Positions 1 to 8,677 of a DNA stretch of 64,000 nucleotides are shown in pieces. Position numbers and translations under genes: made by a program. Numbering within the stretch: the first letter of the stretch is position 1; every line of letters begins with the position of its first letter. The notes below the pieces were generated by a model. It saw nothing but the letters and a program-made list of their open reading frames with translations, was not told the origin of the DNA and made no database searches. This stretch comes from CAXBMB01 sp052078155 (GTDB lineage: Bacteria > Pseudomonadota > Alphaproteobacteria > Kiloniellales > DSM-21159). The stretch spans positions 682,001-746,000 of the forward strand of contig JBQJBP010000001.1 of assembly GCA_052078155.1 (NCBI GenBank), given 5' to 3'.

Positions 1-165
1 CACGTATCTGTACCTACGCGGGCTGTATTCGACTTCCACCATCGACACGGACGGCCAGCATTTCGCCGGAACGGCGATGATATCAAAATCGGCTTTTGCC
101 GCTATGCCGTCGTCGCTGCAGAGGCTGCGCCAATAGTCTTCAACCGCCTGAATAATCTCGTGCAT
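1..165 (-). CDS. PAS_5-type domain protein, partial (C-terminus off the left edge)
   Basis: The reverse strand from 165 has no stop up to the window edge and gives about 55 residues, beginning MHEIIQAVEDYWRSLCSDDG. The ATG has a purine-rich GGGGTGA stretch 4 bases upstream. The YWRSL start followed by an acidic 'ADFDIIAVP' segment and a 'RYRYV' end resembles the N-terminus of the alphaproteobacterial PAS_5 family, small sensory or regulatory PAS proteins of mostly unknown role. Only the first third is visible, so the family call rests on a short match and no function can be assigned. Confidence 0.5.
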   Translation of the reverse strand, partial: MHEIIQAVEDYWRSLCSDDGIAAKADFDIIAVPAKCWPSVSMVEVEYSPRRYRYV

Positions 166-312
166 CAAATCACCCCAATTCAGTCATGAGGTTATCGGGT
201 CTATCCGTGACTGGGTTGCAGCAGACAGTTTGCCTTGAATGCGAGCGACAAGAAAGTAGGTGGTTGTTCGTCGGCCCTTTGCCCAATCAAGTAGTTTGCT
301 GGCAGATGATCT

Positions 313-1236
313 TCAAAGCGTGATGACCTCTGTCATGAAGGCCAGGGAAAAGAGGGTCAGGAAGGTTGAGATCAGAATGGCACGGGTCAGCCGGTCCGTT
401 TCAACCTGATACTGCAGGGCGATGACAAAGGGCATGGCACCGCAGGGGCCTGCCGCCAGGACGATCAGGGGGGCAGCCCACGACGACCCGATGTCAAAGT
501 GGCCCATCAGTCCCCAAACCAGCAAGGGCTGCAGGATGACATTGCAGGCAATCACGCCCCAGGTCAGCAGGTCGGCTCTGAAGATGGCAACCTTCGCCAT
601 GACGACCCCCAAGGCGAAGAGCACGATGGGTGGTGCGGCTTTCCCGGCAAAGGCCGTAAAGGTCAGCACCCCGTCTGGCACCTGCTCCAGCCCGACCAGG
701 TTGACAGCCAGCCCCAGAACCAGAGCGATCAATGCCGGGTTTTTGGCGAAAAGCAGTGGGATCTGAAGCGGATTGAGCGGATGGCGGGTCATGATCTCCA
801 TCAGGGTGATGGTGCCGCAAAACAGCACGGCAATATCAATGAAGATCACCCCTTCGATCGGGGCGGTTGCGGCCTTGCCCTTCAGAATTTCAACAATGGG
901 CAGCACGTAATAGAGATGGTTAACGAAGACCACTGTCATGCCCAGCAACAAGGCTTCCCGAGGGCCAGTTTTTCCCAGCTTCCAGGCCGCCAGAGCGACC
1001 CCAGCGTAGAGAATGAACTGGCTGAGCATGTAGCTGCCCAGAGCGCCCAGATCGTAATCTGCGAAGGGGGCCTGAGCCGCCAGCAGGAAAATCAGGGACG
1101 GTTGGGCGATGTAAAAGACAAAGGAGTTGAGCGTCCTGGCCTGCTCCTCTGAAAAGAGTCCCCTTTTGCCAAACCACAAGCCAATGGCCATGAGCGCAAA
1201 GATAGGCAGGATAGGATTGGCAAGGGCATTGAGCAT
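313..1236 (-). CDS. AEC family (auxin efflux carrier-like) transporter
   Basis: A 307-residue, almost wholly hydrophobic inner-membrane protein with about ten predicted membrane segments in two halves, the normal length and layout of the AEC family (bacterial members move malonate, malate and other small organic anions). The N-terminal segment NPILPIFALMAIGLWFGKRG and the 'N.F.FYIAQPSLIF' stretch near residue 40 are typical. The second half carries the conserved small-residue helices (FALGVVMAK, AAGPCGAMPF). The substrate cannot be read from sequence. NnrU lies upstream on the same strand after a 324-base gap, so the gene probably has its own promoter. A second, dissimilar AEC protein lies at 39201-40076. 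Confidence 0.85.
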   Translation of the reverse strand: MLNALANPILPIFALMAIGLWFGKRGLFSEEQARTLNSFVFYIAQPSLIFLLAAQAPFADYDLGALGSYMLSQFILYAGVALAAWKLGKTGPREALLLGMTVVFVNHLYYVLPIVEILKGKAATAPIEGVIFIDIAVLFCGTITLMEIMTRHPLNPLQIPLLFAKNPALIALVLGLAVNLVGLEQVPDGVLTFTAFAGKAAPPIVLFALGVVMAKVAIFRADLLTWGVIACNVILQPLLVWGLMGHFDIGSSWAAPLIVLAAGPCGAMPFVIALQYQVETDRLTRAILISTFLTLFSLAFMTEVITL

Positions 1237-1560
1237 TAAAGGAGCCTTTCAAAGGCAAAGTGATAAGCAGATTGTTAGCGGAAGAGCTGTCGCCCGCACC
1301 TAAGGACTTTAGGAGTGCCAGAGCTTGCCCGGGAAAAAGGAATTGGCTGGCAAGGGGAGCTGACAGGAAATTGCAAGGCCCCTTCCCTTTGCTGGTTCGC
1401 CTGTTCAACCGGGGCAATCTATAGGATTTCCCCTGGGGTTGATTAGCGCACTGTTGTGCAAAGATCAGGTGCCCGACAACAGAGTCTCCGCAGTATGTTC
1501 AGGGATTTCGCCGGCGATTTTGGAAGCTATTTCCAGACGACCTGGAGTCTGGTTCCCGCC
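1237..1560. other. Intergenic region between NnrU and the AEC gene
   Basis: No convincing gene on either strand; the overlapping open frames are antisense or frame-shifted shadows. On the minus strand a TATAGA-like -10 element lies near 1420-1426, but its -35 partner is poor. It may be the promoter of the downstream AEC gene. No strong terminator was seen for NnrU. Confidence 0.4.
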
Positions 1561-2247
1561 CTATATCCAGTAGAGTGGATCTACCCCGAAGACAAAGGGG
1601 TGCAGCCAAAGCCCCAGCCCATAAAAGAGGAAAGCAAGGATCAGCGGTTTCCAGAGCTCCTGTGCCACCTGCCCCCGGGAGGTGGCGGCCAGGAGGCCAG
1701 CCAAGGGGATGTTGCTGGTGGTCTGTCGAAAATACCGGGCGTCGGGTGTTTGCGCCTTTGCCAGCACCCAGTTGTTTTTCAGCAAAGCAAAAAGAGAGAT
1801 GGCCGCCATGGTGGCGAACAGAACAACCCTTTTCAGGTCCCCGGTCGCCAGCAGATGAAGAAGTGACCAGATCAGCAACCCGCTGGAGCCGGGGAAACGG
1901 ATCAACAGGTATATGCCTCTTGCTGCTTTGGGCGCCTGCAGTTCGCCAAGGGGTGTCATGACACGCCCTAAAACCAGAAAGAACACCAAAGGCATGAAGC
2001 TGACAGCCAGATGCGCCGCCCAAACCGGCGGCTCAAAGATCCAATCCCCGGCGTCATAGTTCAGATAAGCCCAGACGAAGAAGGCCAGAACAACAAGCGA
2101 CAAGAGAGAATAAAGGGTTCTGAAAGTCCGGGTACCCAGGCTGTCCATCAGGTAACTGCGCAGGCCGGGTGCCGAGGGTATGGCATGGCTGAAGAAAAGC
2201 AAAAATGCAGCCAAAAGATAAAGCCCAAGGGGGGGATCTAAGGTCAT
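1561..2247 (-). CDS. NnrU family membrane protein
   Basis: A 228-residue membrane protein with about six hydrophobic helices. The central segment 'ATGDLKRVVLFATMAA' near residues 135-150 and the 'H...S..LR..L...LG...FR..YS' N-terminal pattern are those of the NnrU family. NnrU was named from denitrifier clusters, where it is linked to nitrite/nitric oxide metabolism. In many alphaproteobacteria, as here, it occurs away from nir/nor genes and its activity is unknown. No denitrification gene is visible nearby. The family assignment is firm; a role in nitrogen oxide metabolism is not supported by context. Confidence 0.8.
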   Translation of the reverse strand: MTLDPPLGLYLLAAFLLFFSHAIPSAPGLRSYLMDSLGTRTFRTLYSLLSLVVLAFFVWAYLNYDAGDWIFEPPVWAAHLAVSFMPLVFFLVLGRVMTPLGELQAPKAARGIYLLIRFPGSSGLLIWSLLHLLATGDLKRVVLFATMAAISLFALLKNNWVLAKAQTPDARYFRQTTSNIPLAGLLAATSRGQVAQELWKPLILAFLFYGLGLWLHPFVFGVDPLYWI

Positions 2248-2619
2248 GGTGTCAGGTCACGATTCCAAACAGGTTTCTCAATCGGGGGCCAGCAGCTGTG
2301 TCCGGGTCGGATTTCTAAAATGGGTATATCTCAAAAGGTGAGTCCGCCACCGTAAGTCCTTTCGAAGAAAAGGAGATGATGGATTAAAACCTGTGAAACG
2401 CAAATTCCTCATAGACCCTTAACAACAGGCATGTGAAAAGATCAGTCACAAAGGCAGGGCCCGTCTTTCCTTTGCCTGAGCATGGAAGCATAAGACCTGT
2501 TGGGCAATGTGGCTGCATGACGCGCTGCTTTCAGCCCTTGGCTTTATCTCTGTTCAATCCTGTCCGCTACAGACAGATACTCCGGTGTCGGCAAAAGAAA
2601 TCAAAGGTTTCGTCTCTGA
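2248..2619. other. Divergent intergenic region, NnrU / flavin reductase
   Basis: These 372 bases between divergent genes contain no supportable ORF. An AAGGAG stretch near 2370 is followed only by very short frames. It presumably holds promoters for both sides, but no clear -35/-10 pair or riboswitch fold was recognised. Confidence 0.35.
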
Positions 2620-3108
2620 ATGTTCAAGACCTTCAACAGTGATGACCTGAAAAAGGCACTGGGTGCTTTTTCGACTGGTGTGGCTGTGGTGACGACCCGC
2701 AGCGCAGAAGGCGAGCCCATCGGGATCACTGTGAATTCTTTTAACTCCGTCTCCTTGGACCCGCCGCTGGTTCTGTTCAGTCTGGCACGCAAGGCCTTCA
2801 GCCTGCCCAGCTTCATCCACCACCGGCATTTTGCCGTTCATGTGCTGCAAAAGAACCAGAAGCACCTGTCTCAACGTTTCGCCATGCCCGGCGGCGACAA
2901 GTGGACGGGGCTGAGCTACGAGACAACCGAAACCGATTGCCCTTTGCTGCCGGGCTGTGCCTCCGTTTTTGACTGTCGGCTGGACCAGGAAGTCATCGGA
3001 GGGGATCATCTGGTGTTGATGGGCCGAGTCCTGGCTCTGTACAACAGCGACGATGCGGACCCGCTGGTTTACCACCAGGGCCGCTACGGAGACTTTGACC
3101 CCCATTAG
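2620..3108 (+). CDS. Flavin reductase domain protein (FMN-binding split barrel)
   Basis: 162 residues, the normal length for single-domain flavin reductases of two-component monooxygenases (HpaC/RutF type), which use NAD(P)H to supply free FMNH2 or FADH2. The flavin-binding core is clear: 'LGAFSTGVAVVTTR' (about residues 13-26), 'GITVNSFNSVSLDPPLVLFSLAR' region (34-57) and the C-terminal 'LVYHQGRYGDF'. The gene starts 96 bases before ribF on the same strand, so a flavin-using reductase and the FAD synthase may be co-expressed. No oxygenase partner is adjacent. Confidence 0.88.
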   Translation: MFKTFNSDDLKKALGAFSTGVAVVTTRSAEGEPIGITVNSFNSVSLDPPLVLFSLARKAFSLPSFIHHRHFAVHVLQKNQKHLSQRFAMPGGDKWTGLSYETTETDCPLLPGCASVFDCRLDQEVIGGDHLVLMGRVLALYNSDDADPLVYHQGRYGDFDPH

Positions 3109-3204
3109 AGTTTTTTCCTTGCAGTGGAAGCTGTTAGCCCTTGACCTGAGCGGAGCGACACCGCAGGAATGGCTTGAATAGCTTACCGCTGCCAGGAACG
3201 CCCC

Positions 3205-4200
3205 ATGCAAGTCTTCCGCCATCACACGCAAATTCCGGACACGGCCCGCGGAGCTGTGGTGGCCATCGGAAACTTTGACGGCATTCACCGGGGCCACCAG
3301 CAGGTCATTGGTCAGGCGGCCTCCCTGGCCCGGGATCTGAACGCGCCTCTGGCCGTGATGACTTTTGAGCCTCATCCGCGCCTTTTCTTCCAGCCCGATC
3401 AGCCACCGTTCCGTTTGACTTCGTTCAGAGTGAAAACACGGCTGCTGGAAAGCCTGGGTGTCGATCTGCTGTTTAATCTGGCATTCAATGCAGAGCTTGC
3501 GGGCCTGTCGGCTGAAGATTTCATCACTGAAGTGCTGGTTAAAAACCTGGGGGCCAGCCACGTCGTCGTTGGCGACAACTTCCGTTTCGGCAATCGCCGC
3601 AAAGGCGACATTGCGCTTTTGAAAGATCTGGGCGGCAAACTGGGGCTGGGCGTAACAGCGCTGACCCGAGTGACCAGTCCCGGGGATGAACCCTACTCCT
3701 CCTCTTTGGTTCGGGATTATCTGACAGATGGCAATCCCACCCGTGCAGGCCTGTTGCTGGGCCGCTACTGGGAGATTGAGGGTCGGGTACAACCCGGGGC
3801 CAAACGTGGTCGCGAACTGGGATTCCCCACAGCCAACATGTCCCTGGGTGATTCGCTGCGCCCTGCCTTCGGTGTTTATGCGGTTCGGGCTGCTTTGGAA
3901 GAAGAAGACGGCAGCAGCCGTCAGTGGATACCCGGCGTGGCGAACCTGGGGATCAGTCCCATGTTCAGCTACGAAGAACCGCTGCTGGAGACCTTCCTCT
4001 TTGATTTTGACAGGGACATCTATGGCCGGCACCTGCGGGTCGCTTTGGTGGATTACCTGCGCCCTGAAGCCAATTTCAAGAGCCTGGAAGAGCTGATCGA
4101 GCAGATAGAAAAGGACTGTGATAAGGCCAAAGCCACCTTGTCGTGGGAGGTCTGGGATCAGGAATGGCCGATCAGTCCTTTCATTTCAGACGGCAGCTGA
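3205..4200 (+). CDS. ribF: Bifunctional riboflavin kinase / FAD synthetase
   Basis: 331 residues, full length for prokaryotic RibF, which phosphorylates riboflavin to FMN and then adenylylates FMN to FAD in the cytoplasm. The N-terminal nucleotidyltransferase domain has GNFDGIHRGH (about 22-31) and VVGDNFRFG (121-129). The C-terminal flavokinase domain has GRELGFPTAN (about 202-211) and a conserved 'FDFDRDIYG' strand. The usual alphaproteobacterial neighbour ileS is absent. No FMN riboswitch was recognised in the 96 bases upstream, so control is not evident. Confidence 0.95.
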   Translation: MQVFRHHTQIPDTARGAVVAIGNFDGIHRGHQQVIGQAASLARDLNAPLAVMTFEPHPRLFFQPDQPPFRLTSFRVKTRLLESLGVDLLFNLAFNAELAGLSAEDFITEVLVKNLGASHVVVGDNFRFGNRRKGDIALLKDLGGKLGLGVTALTRVTSPGDEPYSSSLVRDYLTDGNPTRAGLLLGRYWEIEGRVQPGAKRGRELGFPTANMSLGDSLRPAFGVYAVRAALEEEDGSSRQWIPGVANLGISPMFSYEEPLLETFLFDFDRDIYGRHLRVALVDYLRPEANFKSLEELIEQIEKDCDKAKATLSWEVWDQEWPISPFISDGS

Positions 4201-4254
4201 CACTTCAAACACCGCGCAGAAGATCACGCGCTGTTCAGACTGGATGCCTCTTTC

Positions 4255-5811
4255 ATGAAACGACCAGAGCTTTCAGATCTTCACGATCAACTCTATGACG
4301 TGCTGATCATCGGTGCGGGAATCAACGGCTGTGCCGCTGCCCAACAGCTGTCTGCCAGAGGTTATCGGGTTCTGATCATCGACAAATCGGACTTTGCCGC
4401 CGGGGCCTCCAGCAAATCCAGCCGCCTGTTGCATTGTGGTCTGCGCCATCTCGCACCCGGAAACAGTCTGTGGGACTTTCTTCGTCAGCCTCACACCCTG
4501 GTAACAGCTTTGATCAACGCCCGTGCGTCAATGGCAGCCAGAGATGACATTGCCTCGACGCTGCCCGAACTCACCCGCCCGGTGTATTTCTGCTTTCCCA
4601 TCTACAAAGATGACGCCTATGCGCCCTGGATGATCGACAGCGCCTTTGCCTTGCTGAAGATGTTCAGGCCCAGCAGTCTGCCCCTCGATTATCGTCGCTA
4701 CAAGCCGACCAAAGCAGCGGCTGTGCCTTACGCCGGATTGTTGCGGGATCAGCCAAATCTGCGCAGTCTGGCAGTTTTCAGGGAGTATCTTTTTGACTGG
4801 CCGGAGCGGATAGCCATCGACACCTTGATTGACGCGGCATCTCTTGGGGCGGACGTCCGGAACTACACTCGCTTTGCCGGTCTTGAGGGCCGCGATGACA
4901 AAGGCTGGGCGGTGACCTTGCAGGACATGGCGGGCAACCAGCCAACCTGCCAGATCCGGGCCAGAACCATCCTGAACGTGGCAGGCGCCTGGAGTGATGA
5001 GGTCGCGCGGGATCTAAGTCCGGAAACTGACTTCACCCAGAAAGTCCTGAAACTGAAAGGGGCACAGCTGGTGGTGCAACTGCCTGAGGAGCTATCTGAC
5101 TGGGGGATGATGGCCATCAACAGAGCAAAGGAGCCGCTGTATTGCGTGCCCTTGCGAGGGCGGCACATTGTCGGGTTGAACCGGGAGCCAACCACTGAAC
5201 CTGCCGACAGTCCTGTCGCGCGCAAAGATGAAGTGGACTGGTTGCTGGCAGAGCTGAACTTCCTGATGCCCTCCCTGGACCTGACCCGCAAAGACATCTG
5301 CATGACCATGGGGGGATTGCAGCCCATCACTCACGATCCCAGAGAAGCCCATGGCAGTCGTGCCATCAAAGTTCACGATCTGGCAAAAGAAGGCTTTCCC
5401 AATGTCATGACGCTGACCGGTGGTCCCATCATGACCCACCGTCAGGTTGGCCGGGACCTTGCAGACAGTGTGAGTGCCAGGATTTCACCCTCCTGCAAGG
5501 CCAAAGCCGCCAGCTATACCGCCTCCCCCGCCACGCTGGCACTGAACGGCTTGAGAGGACCTGAGGGCACGACCCATCTTAGTCCGGAACTCATTCAGCA
5601 ATTGGCCCACGAGGAACAGTGCTGCCACCTGGAAGACCTGATGTTCCGGCGGGCCGGACTGGCCTGGAATCCCGATCAAGGTCAGGCAGAACTGGCGCAG
5701 GTGGCCCAGGAAGCCGGAAAGACACTGGGCTGGAGCGAAAGTCGTCTCAAAGAGGAAGAAAGCGCTTACCGCAAGCTGCTGGAGCGCGAGTTTTCCGGCC
5801 ATCTGCAGTAA
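4255..5811 (+). CDS. FAD-dependent glycerol-3-phosphate dehydrogenase/oxidase family protein
   Basis: 518 residues, matching GlpD-type flavoproteins that oxidise sn-glycerol 3-phosphate to dihydroxyacetone phosphate and pass electrons to quinone. The N-terminal Rossmann motif is IIGAGINGCAAAQQLSARG (about 18-36). The family signature near 50-66 reads GASSKSSRLLHCGLRHL, where classical GlpD has 'SS.SSKLIHGGLRYL', so the usual HGG is HCG. The C-terminal helical domain (about 400-518) is present. No glycerol uptake or kinase genes are adjacent. Departure from the consensus leaves open a different polyol-phosphate or amino-acid-like substrate. Start chosen at the ATG 54 bases after ribF. Confidence 0.78.
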   Translation: MKRPELSDLHDQLYDVLIIGAGINGCAAAQQLSARGYRVLIIDKSDFAAGASSKSSRLLHCGLRHLAPGNSLWDFLRQPHTLVTALINARASMAARDDIASTLPELTRPVYFCFPIYKDDAYAPWMIDSAFALLKMFRPSSLPLDYRRYKPTKAAAVPYAGLLRDQPNLRSLAVFREYLFDWPERIAIDTLIDAASLGADVRNYTRFAGLEGRDDKGWAVTLQDMAGNQPTCQIRARTILNVAGAWSDEVARDLSPETDFTQKVLKLKGAQLVVQLPEELSDWGMMAINRAKEPLYCVPLRGRHIVGLNREPTTEPADSPVARKDEVDWLLAELNFLMPSLDLTRKDICMTMGGLQPITHDPREAHGSRAIKVHDLAKEGFPNVMTLTGGPIMTHRQVGRDLADSVSARISPSCKAKAASYTASPATLALNGLRGPEGTTHLSPELIQQLAHEEQCCHLEDLMFRRAGLAWNPDQGQAELAQVAQEAGKTLGWSESRLKEEESAYRKLLEREFSGHLQ

Positions 5812-5862
5812 CCCTCGGTCTATATGCGATACCGCGCACAAGGTGAGGGTTTTCTGCCAAGA

Positions 5863-6621
5863 TCAGGTCACGATGGATTGTCCACCATCCACAGTGATGG
5901 TCGAGCCGGTCATGTAGCGGGACAGGTCCGACGCCAGCAGCAACATGGCCCCGTCCAGCTCTCCCGACTGTCCAAATCGACGCTGGGGAATCCGACCTTT
6001 TATCACCTCCCCCATGGGGCTGTTCAAGAACTCACGGTTGATGTCGGTGACGAAGTAGCCAGGGGCGATGGCATTCACCCGGATATCGTAGCGGGCCCAG
6101 TCAATGGCCAGGGATTTGGTCAGGTTGATCACGCCGGCCTTGGCCGCACAGTAGGCCGCCACATGTCCTGAACCGTTTTTACCCAGAATGGAGGCAATGT
6201 TGATGATCGACCCGCCGTGGCCCAGGCGGATCATGTGCTTGGCTGTTTCCTGAGCCGTAATCCATACACCCCGCAGGTTGGTATCAAGGGTGCGATCCCA
6301 GGCTTCCAGGCTAAAACTCTCTGAGGGTCCGGAATCCCCGACTCCGGCATTGTTAACCAGAACAGAAATGGGCCCCAGTTCTGTTTCTGCGCTGTCCACT
6401 GCTGCTTTAACGGAAGCCGGATCACAGACATCCATGGCCAGAGGAACAGCGCGGCCGTCAAAGGCTTCGATTTCAGCCTGCAGACTTTCCAAGCGATCCA
6501 CGCGGCGGGCCCCAAGCGCCACCCGGGCCCCAGACTGGGCCAGCATCAAAGCAAAATGTCTGCCCAGACCGCTTGAGGCTCCGGTCACCAACACATTCTG
6601 ACCACTCAAATCCACCTGCAT
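5863..6621 (-). CDS. SDR family NAD(P)-dependent oxidoreductase (FabG-like)
   Basis: 252 residues, a classical short-chain dehydrogenase. It shows the cofactor motif TGASSGLG (13-20), NNAG (90-93), the catalytic Ser144-Tyr157-x3-Lys161, and a 3-oxoacyl-ACP-reductase-like C-terminus ending 'TGSTITVDGGQ'. Substrate is unknown; FabG-like reductases of acyl thioesters, sugars and secondary alcohols look alike. It converges with the GlpD-like gene (51 bases apart) and diverges from the FrnE-like gene. A 12-bp palindrome in the shared upstream region could control it. Confidence 0.85.
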   Translation of the reverse strand: MQVDLSGQNVLVTGASSGLGRHFALMLAQSGARVALGARRVDRLESLQAEIEAFDGRAVPLAMDVCDPASVKAAVDSAETELGPISVLVNNAGVGDSGPSESFSLEAWDRTLDTNLRGVWITAQETAKHMIRLGHGGSIINIASILGKNGSGHVAAYCAAKAGVINLTKSLAIDWARYDIRVNAIAPGYFVTDINREFLNSPMGEVIKGRIPQRRFGQSGELDGAMLLLASDLSRYMTGSTITVDGGQSIVT

Positions 6622-6895
6622 GGTTGCCCCCTGTTAACCTGCTCTTTTCAGTTATCCTTAAGGTGGCTGACAAGGCTGCTACAGAACAAGCGCTTTTTCA
6701 TTTCTGTACGGTCACAGGCTTTGTTTGCTCTGCTGGCCGCTCACAAAATTGTCAGACCAGTCACCGGTCAGGTTTTGCCCAAAGAAGAATTCAACAAAAC
6801 AACCATTTTTCAGAAGGTTATCTGTTTAATCTAAAGACCTTTCTCACTTAAGTTATTCAGTCATGACACCTTGGTGCGATCAAAAGATTAGAGTG

Positions 6896-6907
6896 GAACG
6901 ATCGTTC
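6896..6907. promoter_or_regulatory. 12-bp perfect palindrome GAACGATCGTTC, candidate operator
   Basis: GAACGATCGTTC is self-complementary and lies about 110 bases before the FrnE-like start. Palindromes with an AACGATCGTT-like core are typical TetR-family operators in proteobacteria (family knowledge). No TetR gene lies in the window, so the cognate regulator is unknown. Confidence 0.45.
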
Positions 6908-6973
6908 TGATATAGCTGCAGGACAATTGGTCGCCTTTCTGCGTTTAACGCTATGAGATGCGCTGCGACCGAC

Positions 6974-7004
6974 CTGTTGTTGTTACCCGATCTGTTGTTG
7001 TTAC
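6974..7004 (+). repeat. Two 13-bp direct repeats, CTGTTGTTGTTAC
   Basis: CTGTTGTTGTTAC occurs at 6974-6986 and again at 6992-7004, a period of 18 bases, immediately before the ribosome-binding site and start codon at 7018. The spacing is not far from two helical turns. It may be a regulator site in the 5' leader or simply a local duplication. Confidence 0.6.
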
Positions 7005-7017
7005 AAGGAAAGTTGCT

Positions 7018-7653
7018 ATGCGCCTGGATATCTTTTCCGACACCATCTGCCCCTGGTGCTACATCGGTAAACGTCGGCTGGAAAAGGCCTTGCAGGCGCA
7101 CCCGAGGGTCGATCTGCAGATCACCTGGCGGGCCTTTCAACTGAACCCCGACATGCCGGCGGAAGGCATCGACCGAAAGTTCTACCTGGAAAACAAGTTT
7201 GGCGGACCGGAAGGGGCCAAACAGGTCTATGGCAACATTGCGCGCACCGGAGCCGAAGAAGGCATCGACTTCCAGTTCGATCGGATTGAACGCACGCCCA
7301 ACACCATCGCTTCCCACAGGTTGATCCGCTACGCCACCCTCAAAGGGCATCAGGACGATCTGATCCAGAAACTGTTTGATGCCTATTTCAAACAGGGTCA
7401 GAACATCGGTGACCATGAGGTGCTTGCGGACGTCGCCACGACCATTGGGCTGGACAAGCAAGAAACCCTGACCTTCCTGAAAAGCGACCAGCTGGAAGAA
7501 GAGATCCGCGCAGAAGATCAGCAGGCACGCCAGATCGGCATCAACGGAGTGCCTTGTTTTATCTTCAACGGCCGTCATGCCCTGCCAGGAGCTCAGGTAC
7601 CAGAAGCGTTAAACCAGTTGATGGACCTGGCACAGGAAGAAGAGCGGGCCTAA
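7018..7653 (+). CDS. DsbA family oxidoreductase, FrnE-like
   Basis: 211 residues with a thioredoxin-fold active site C11-P-W-C14 close to the N-terminus, cis-proline at about 179 in NGVPC, and the helical insertion of the FrnE/2-hydroxychromene-2-carboxylate isomerase branch of DsbA proteins. There is no signal peptide, so it is probably cytoplasmic and acts on thiols, perhaps in oxidative or electrophile stress. I chose the ATG at 7018, after AAGGAAAG. An in-frame ATG at 6958 would add 20 residues encoded by the direct repeats and remove the normal N-terminus. Confidence 0.85.
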   Translation: MRLDIFSDTICPWCYIGKRRLEKALQAHPRVDLQITWRAFQLNPDMPAEGIDRKFYLENKFGGPEGAKQVYGNIARTGAEEGIDFQFDRIERTPNTIASHRLIRYATLKGHQDDLIQKLFDAYFKQGQNIGDHEVLADVATTIGLDKQETLTFLKSDQLEEEIRAEDQQARQIGINGVPCFIFNGRHALPGAQVPEALNQLMDLAQEEERA

Positions 7654-7977
7654 GGGCCAAACCGTCTGGTGGGAGGCCGCTCAACAGGTGGTCTGGCTTC
7701 TGCAGTGGGGCAGCCTTCTCCAGTCTCAGCACTGCTTCCTGTACTCTCCGGTATCTTGAGAATCAAAGGATTGGCCCATCGGTGGTCAGTGATTGCGCGG
7801 GGCGATCACTGTCGCCTGTCCGCTGCTGCGAGAGGCTCTATGCGCCATAAGCCTCGTCACCTTATGATTCCACTGAAGGCAATTTGACTTTAGAGTACCC
7901 GCAGGGAGCGAAAGATAAGCAGACCATTCTTCTGGTGCTTATCCCGGCTCCAATCGCCAATCACAAGGAGTCAGGCT
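7654..7977. other. Intergenic region before yceI-like gene
   Basis: 324 bases without a gene. The segment around 7854-7895 resembles the left end of the dispersed repeat found at 9109 and 11459. The remaining sequence has no recognisable terminator for the FrnE-like gene. Confidence 0.4.
7854..7895 (-). repeat. Dispersed repeat, partial copy E
   Basis: Read on the plus strand, CAC..TATGATTCCACTGAAGGCAATTTGACTTTAG aligns with the reverse complement of the left end of copy C (CAC..AGTGATTTCACTTATTGCGATTTGACTTTAA). The orientation is therefore opposite to copies A-C. Only this end is recognisable. Confidence 0.45.
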
Positions 7978-8562
7978 ATGAAGCGTTTGTTGATTCTGGG
8001 AGCAACCCTTTTTGCTCTGTCTGCTGCCCCTGCCCTGGCGGCTGCCGGGGACTGGGTGTTGAACGAAGAAGACTCAAAAGTTGCGTACGGCTCCATCAAG
8101 AAAGACACCGTTGGTGAAAGCAACCATTTCACAAGTCTGTCCGGCAGTGTCAGCAATGAGGGGGCCGTTCGCGTTGAAATCGATCTGACTTCTGTTGAAA
8201 CCTGGATCGATATCCGGAACGAGCGCATGGTCGCCTATGTCTTTGACGGCATTGAGCCTGCGGTCTTTTCAGCGACCGTCGACATGGGTGAACTGACCGG
8301 CCTGGCCCCTGGTGAAGTGACGACCACAGAGCTGAAGGGCACCCTGTCGTTCGGTTCCAAAGAACTGCCCGTGGAGACAGATATCTTTGTGGCACGCCTG
8401 ACCGATAAACGGGTCCTGGTTACGACAGACGAGATGATCATGCTCTCCACAGATGATCTGGACCTCAACCCGGGCATTGATAAGCTGATGGAACTGGCAA
8501 AACTTCCTGGTATCACACGGGTGGCACCGGTGACCCTGCGTTTGCTGTTTGATCAACAGTAA
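7978..8562 (+). CDS. YceI family periplasmic lipid-binding-like protein
   Basis: 194 residues. A Sec signal peptide (MKRLL, hydrophobic core, cleavage after about ALA at 21-22) leads into a YceI-type lipocalin-like barrel: 'W.LNEEDSKVAYGSIKKDT..ESNHF', 'V.I.L.SVET.I.IRNERM' and 'F..ATV'. YceI proteins bind isoprenoid-like lipids in the periplasm and often accompany cytochromes or quinone-linked functions, though none is adjacent here. A GGAG ribosome-binding site precedes the ATG. The gene ends in a strong bidirectional-looking terminator. Confidence 0.88.
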   Translation: MKRLLILGATLFALSAAPALAAAGDWVLNEEDSKVAYGSIKKDTVGESNHFTSLSGSVSNEGAVRVEIDLTSVETWIDIRNERMVAYVFDGIEPAVFSATVDMGELTGLAPGEVTTTELKGTLSFGSKELPVETDIFVARLTDKRVLVTTDEMIMLSTDDLDLNPGIDKLMELAKLPGITRVAPVTLRLLFDQQ

Positions 8563-8575
8563 GGAACGCCAAACA

Positions 8576-8620
8576 AGAAAACCCGCCCCAGGTGCTGGCC
8601 TGTTGGGCGGGTTTTCTTTT
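8576..8620 (+). terminator. Rho-independent terminator after the YceI gene
   Basis: A 13-bp perfect stem, AGAAAACCCGCCC (8576-8588) with GGGCGGGTTTTCT (8605-8617), closes a 16-base loop and runs into T-rich sequence. A-rich sequence on the other side lets it also serve the convergent gene ending at 8678. Confidence 0.9.
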
Positions 8621-8677
8621 GGCTTTTAGGGGCTGACTGTCTGTTTCACTTGGATGGAAACGGCAGTGCCCTTCTGG

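Larger units (their letters stand above)
6622..7017. other. Divergent control region, SDR / FrnE-like gene
   Basis: These 396 bases hold no supportable gene. They carry the palindrome at 6896-6907 and two 13-base direct repeats at 6974-7004, both listed separately. Confidence 0.45.

Noticed and set aside
3109..3204. Possible FMN riboswitch before ribF
   Set aside because: The 96-base gap is too short and shows none of the conserved FMN-aptamer blocks.
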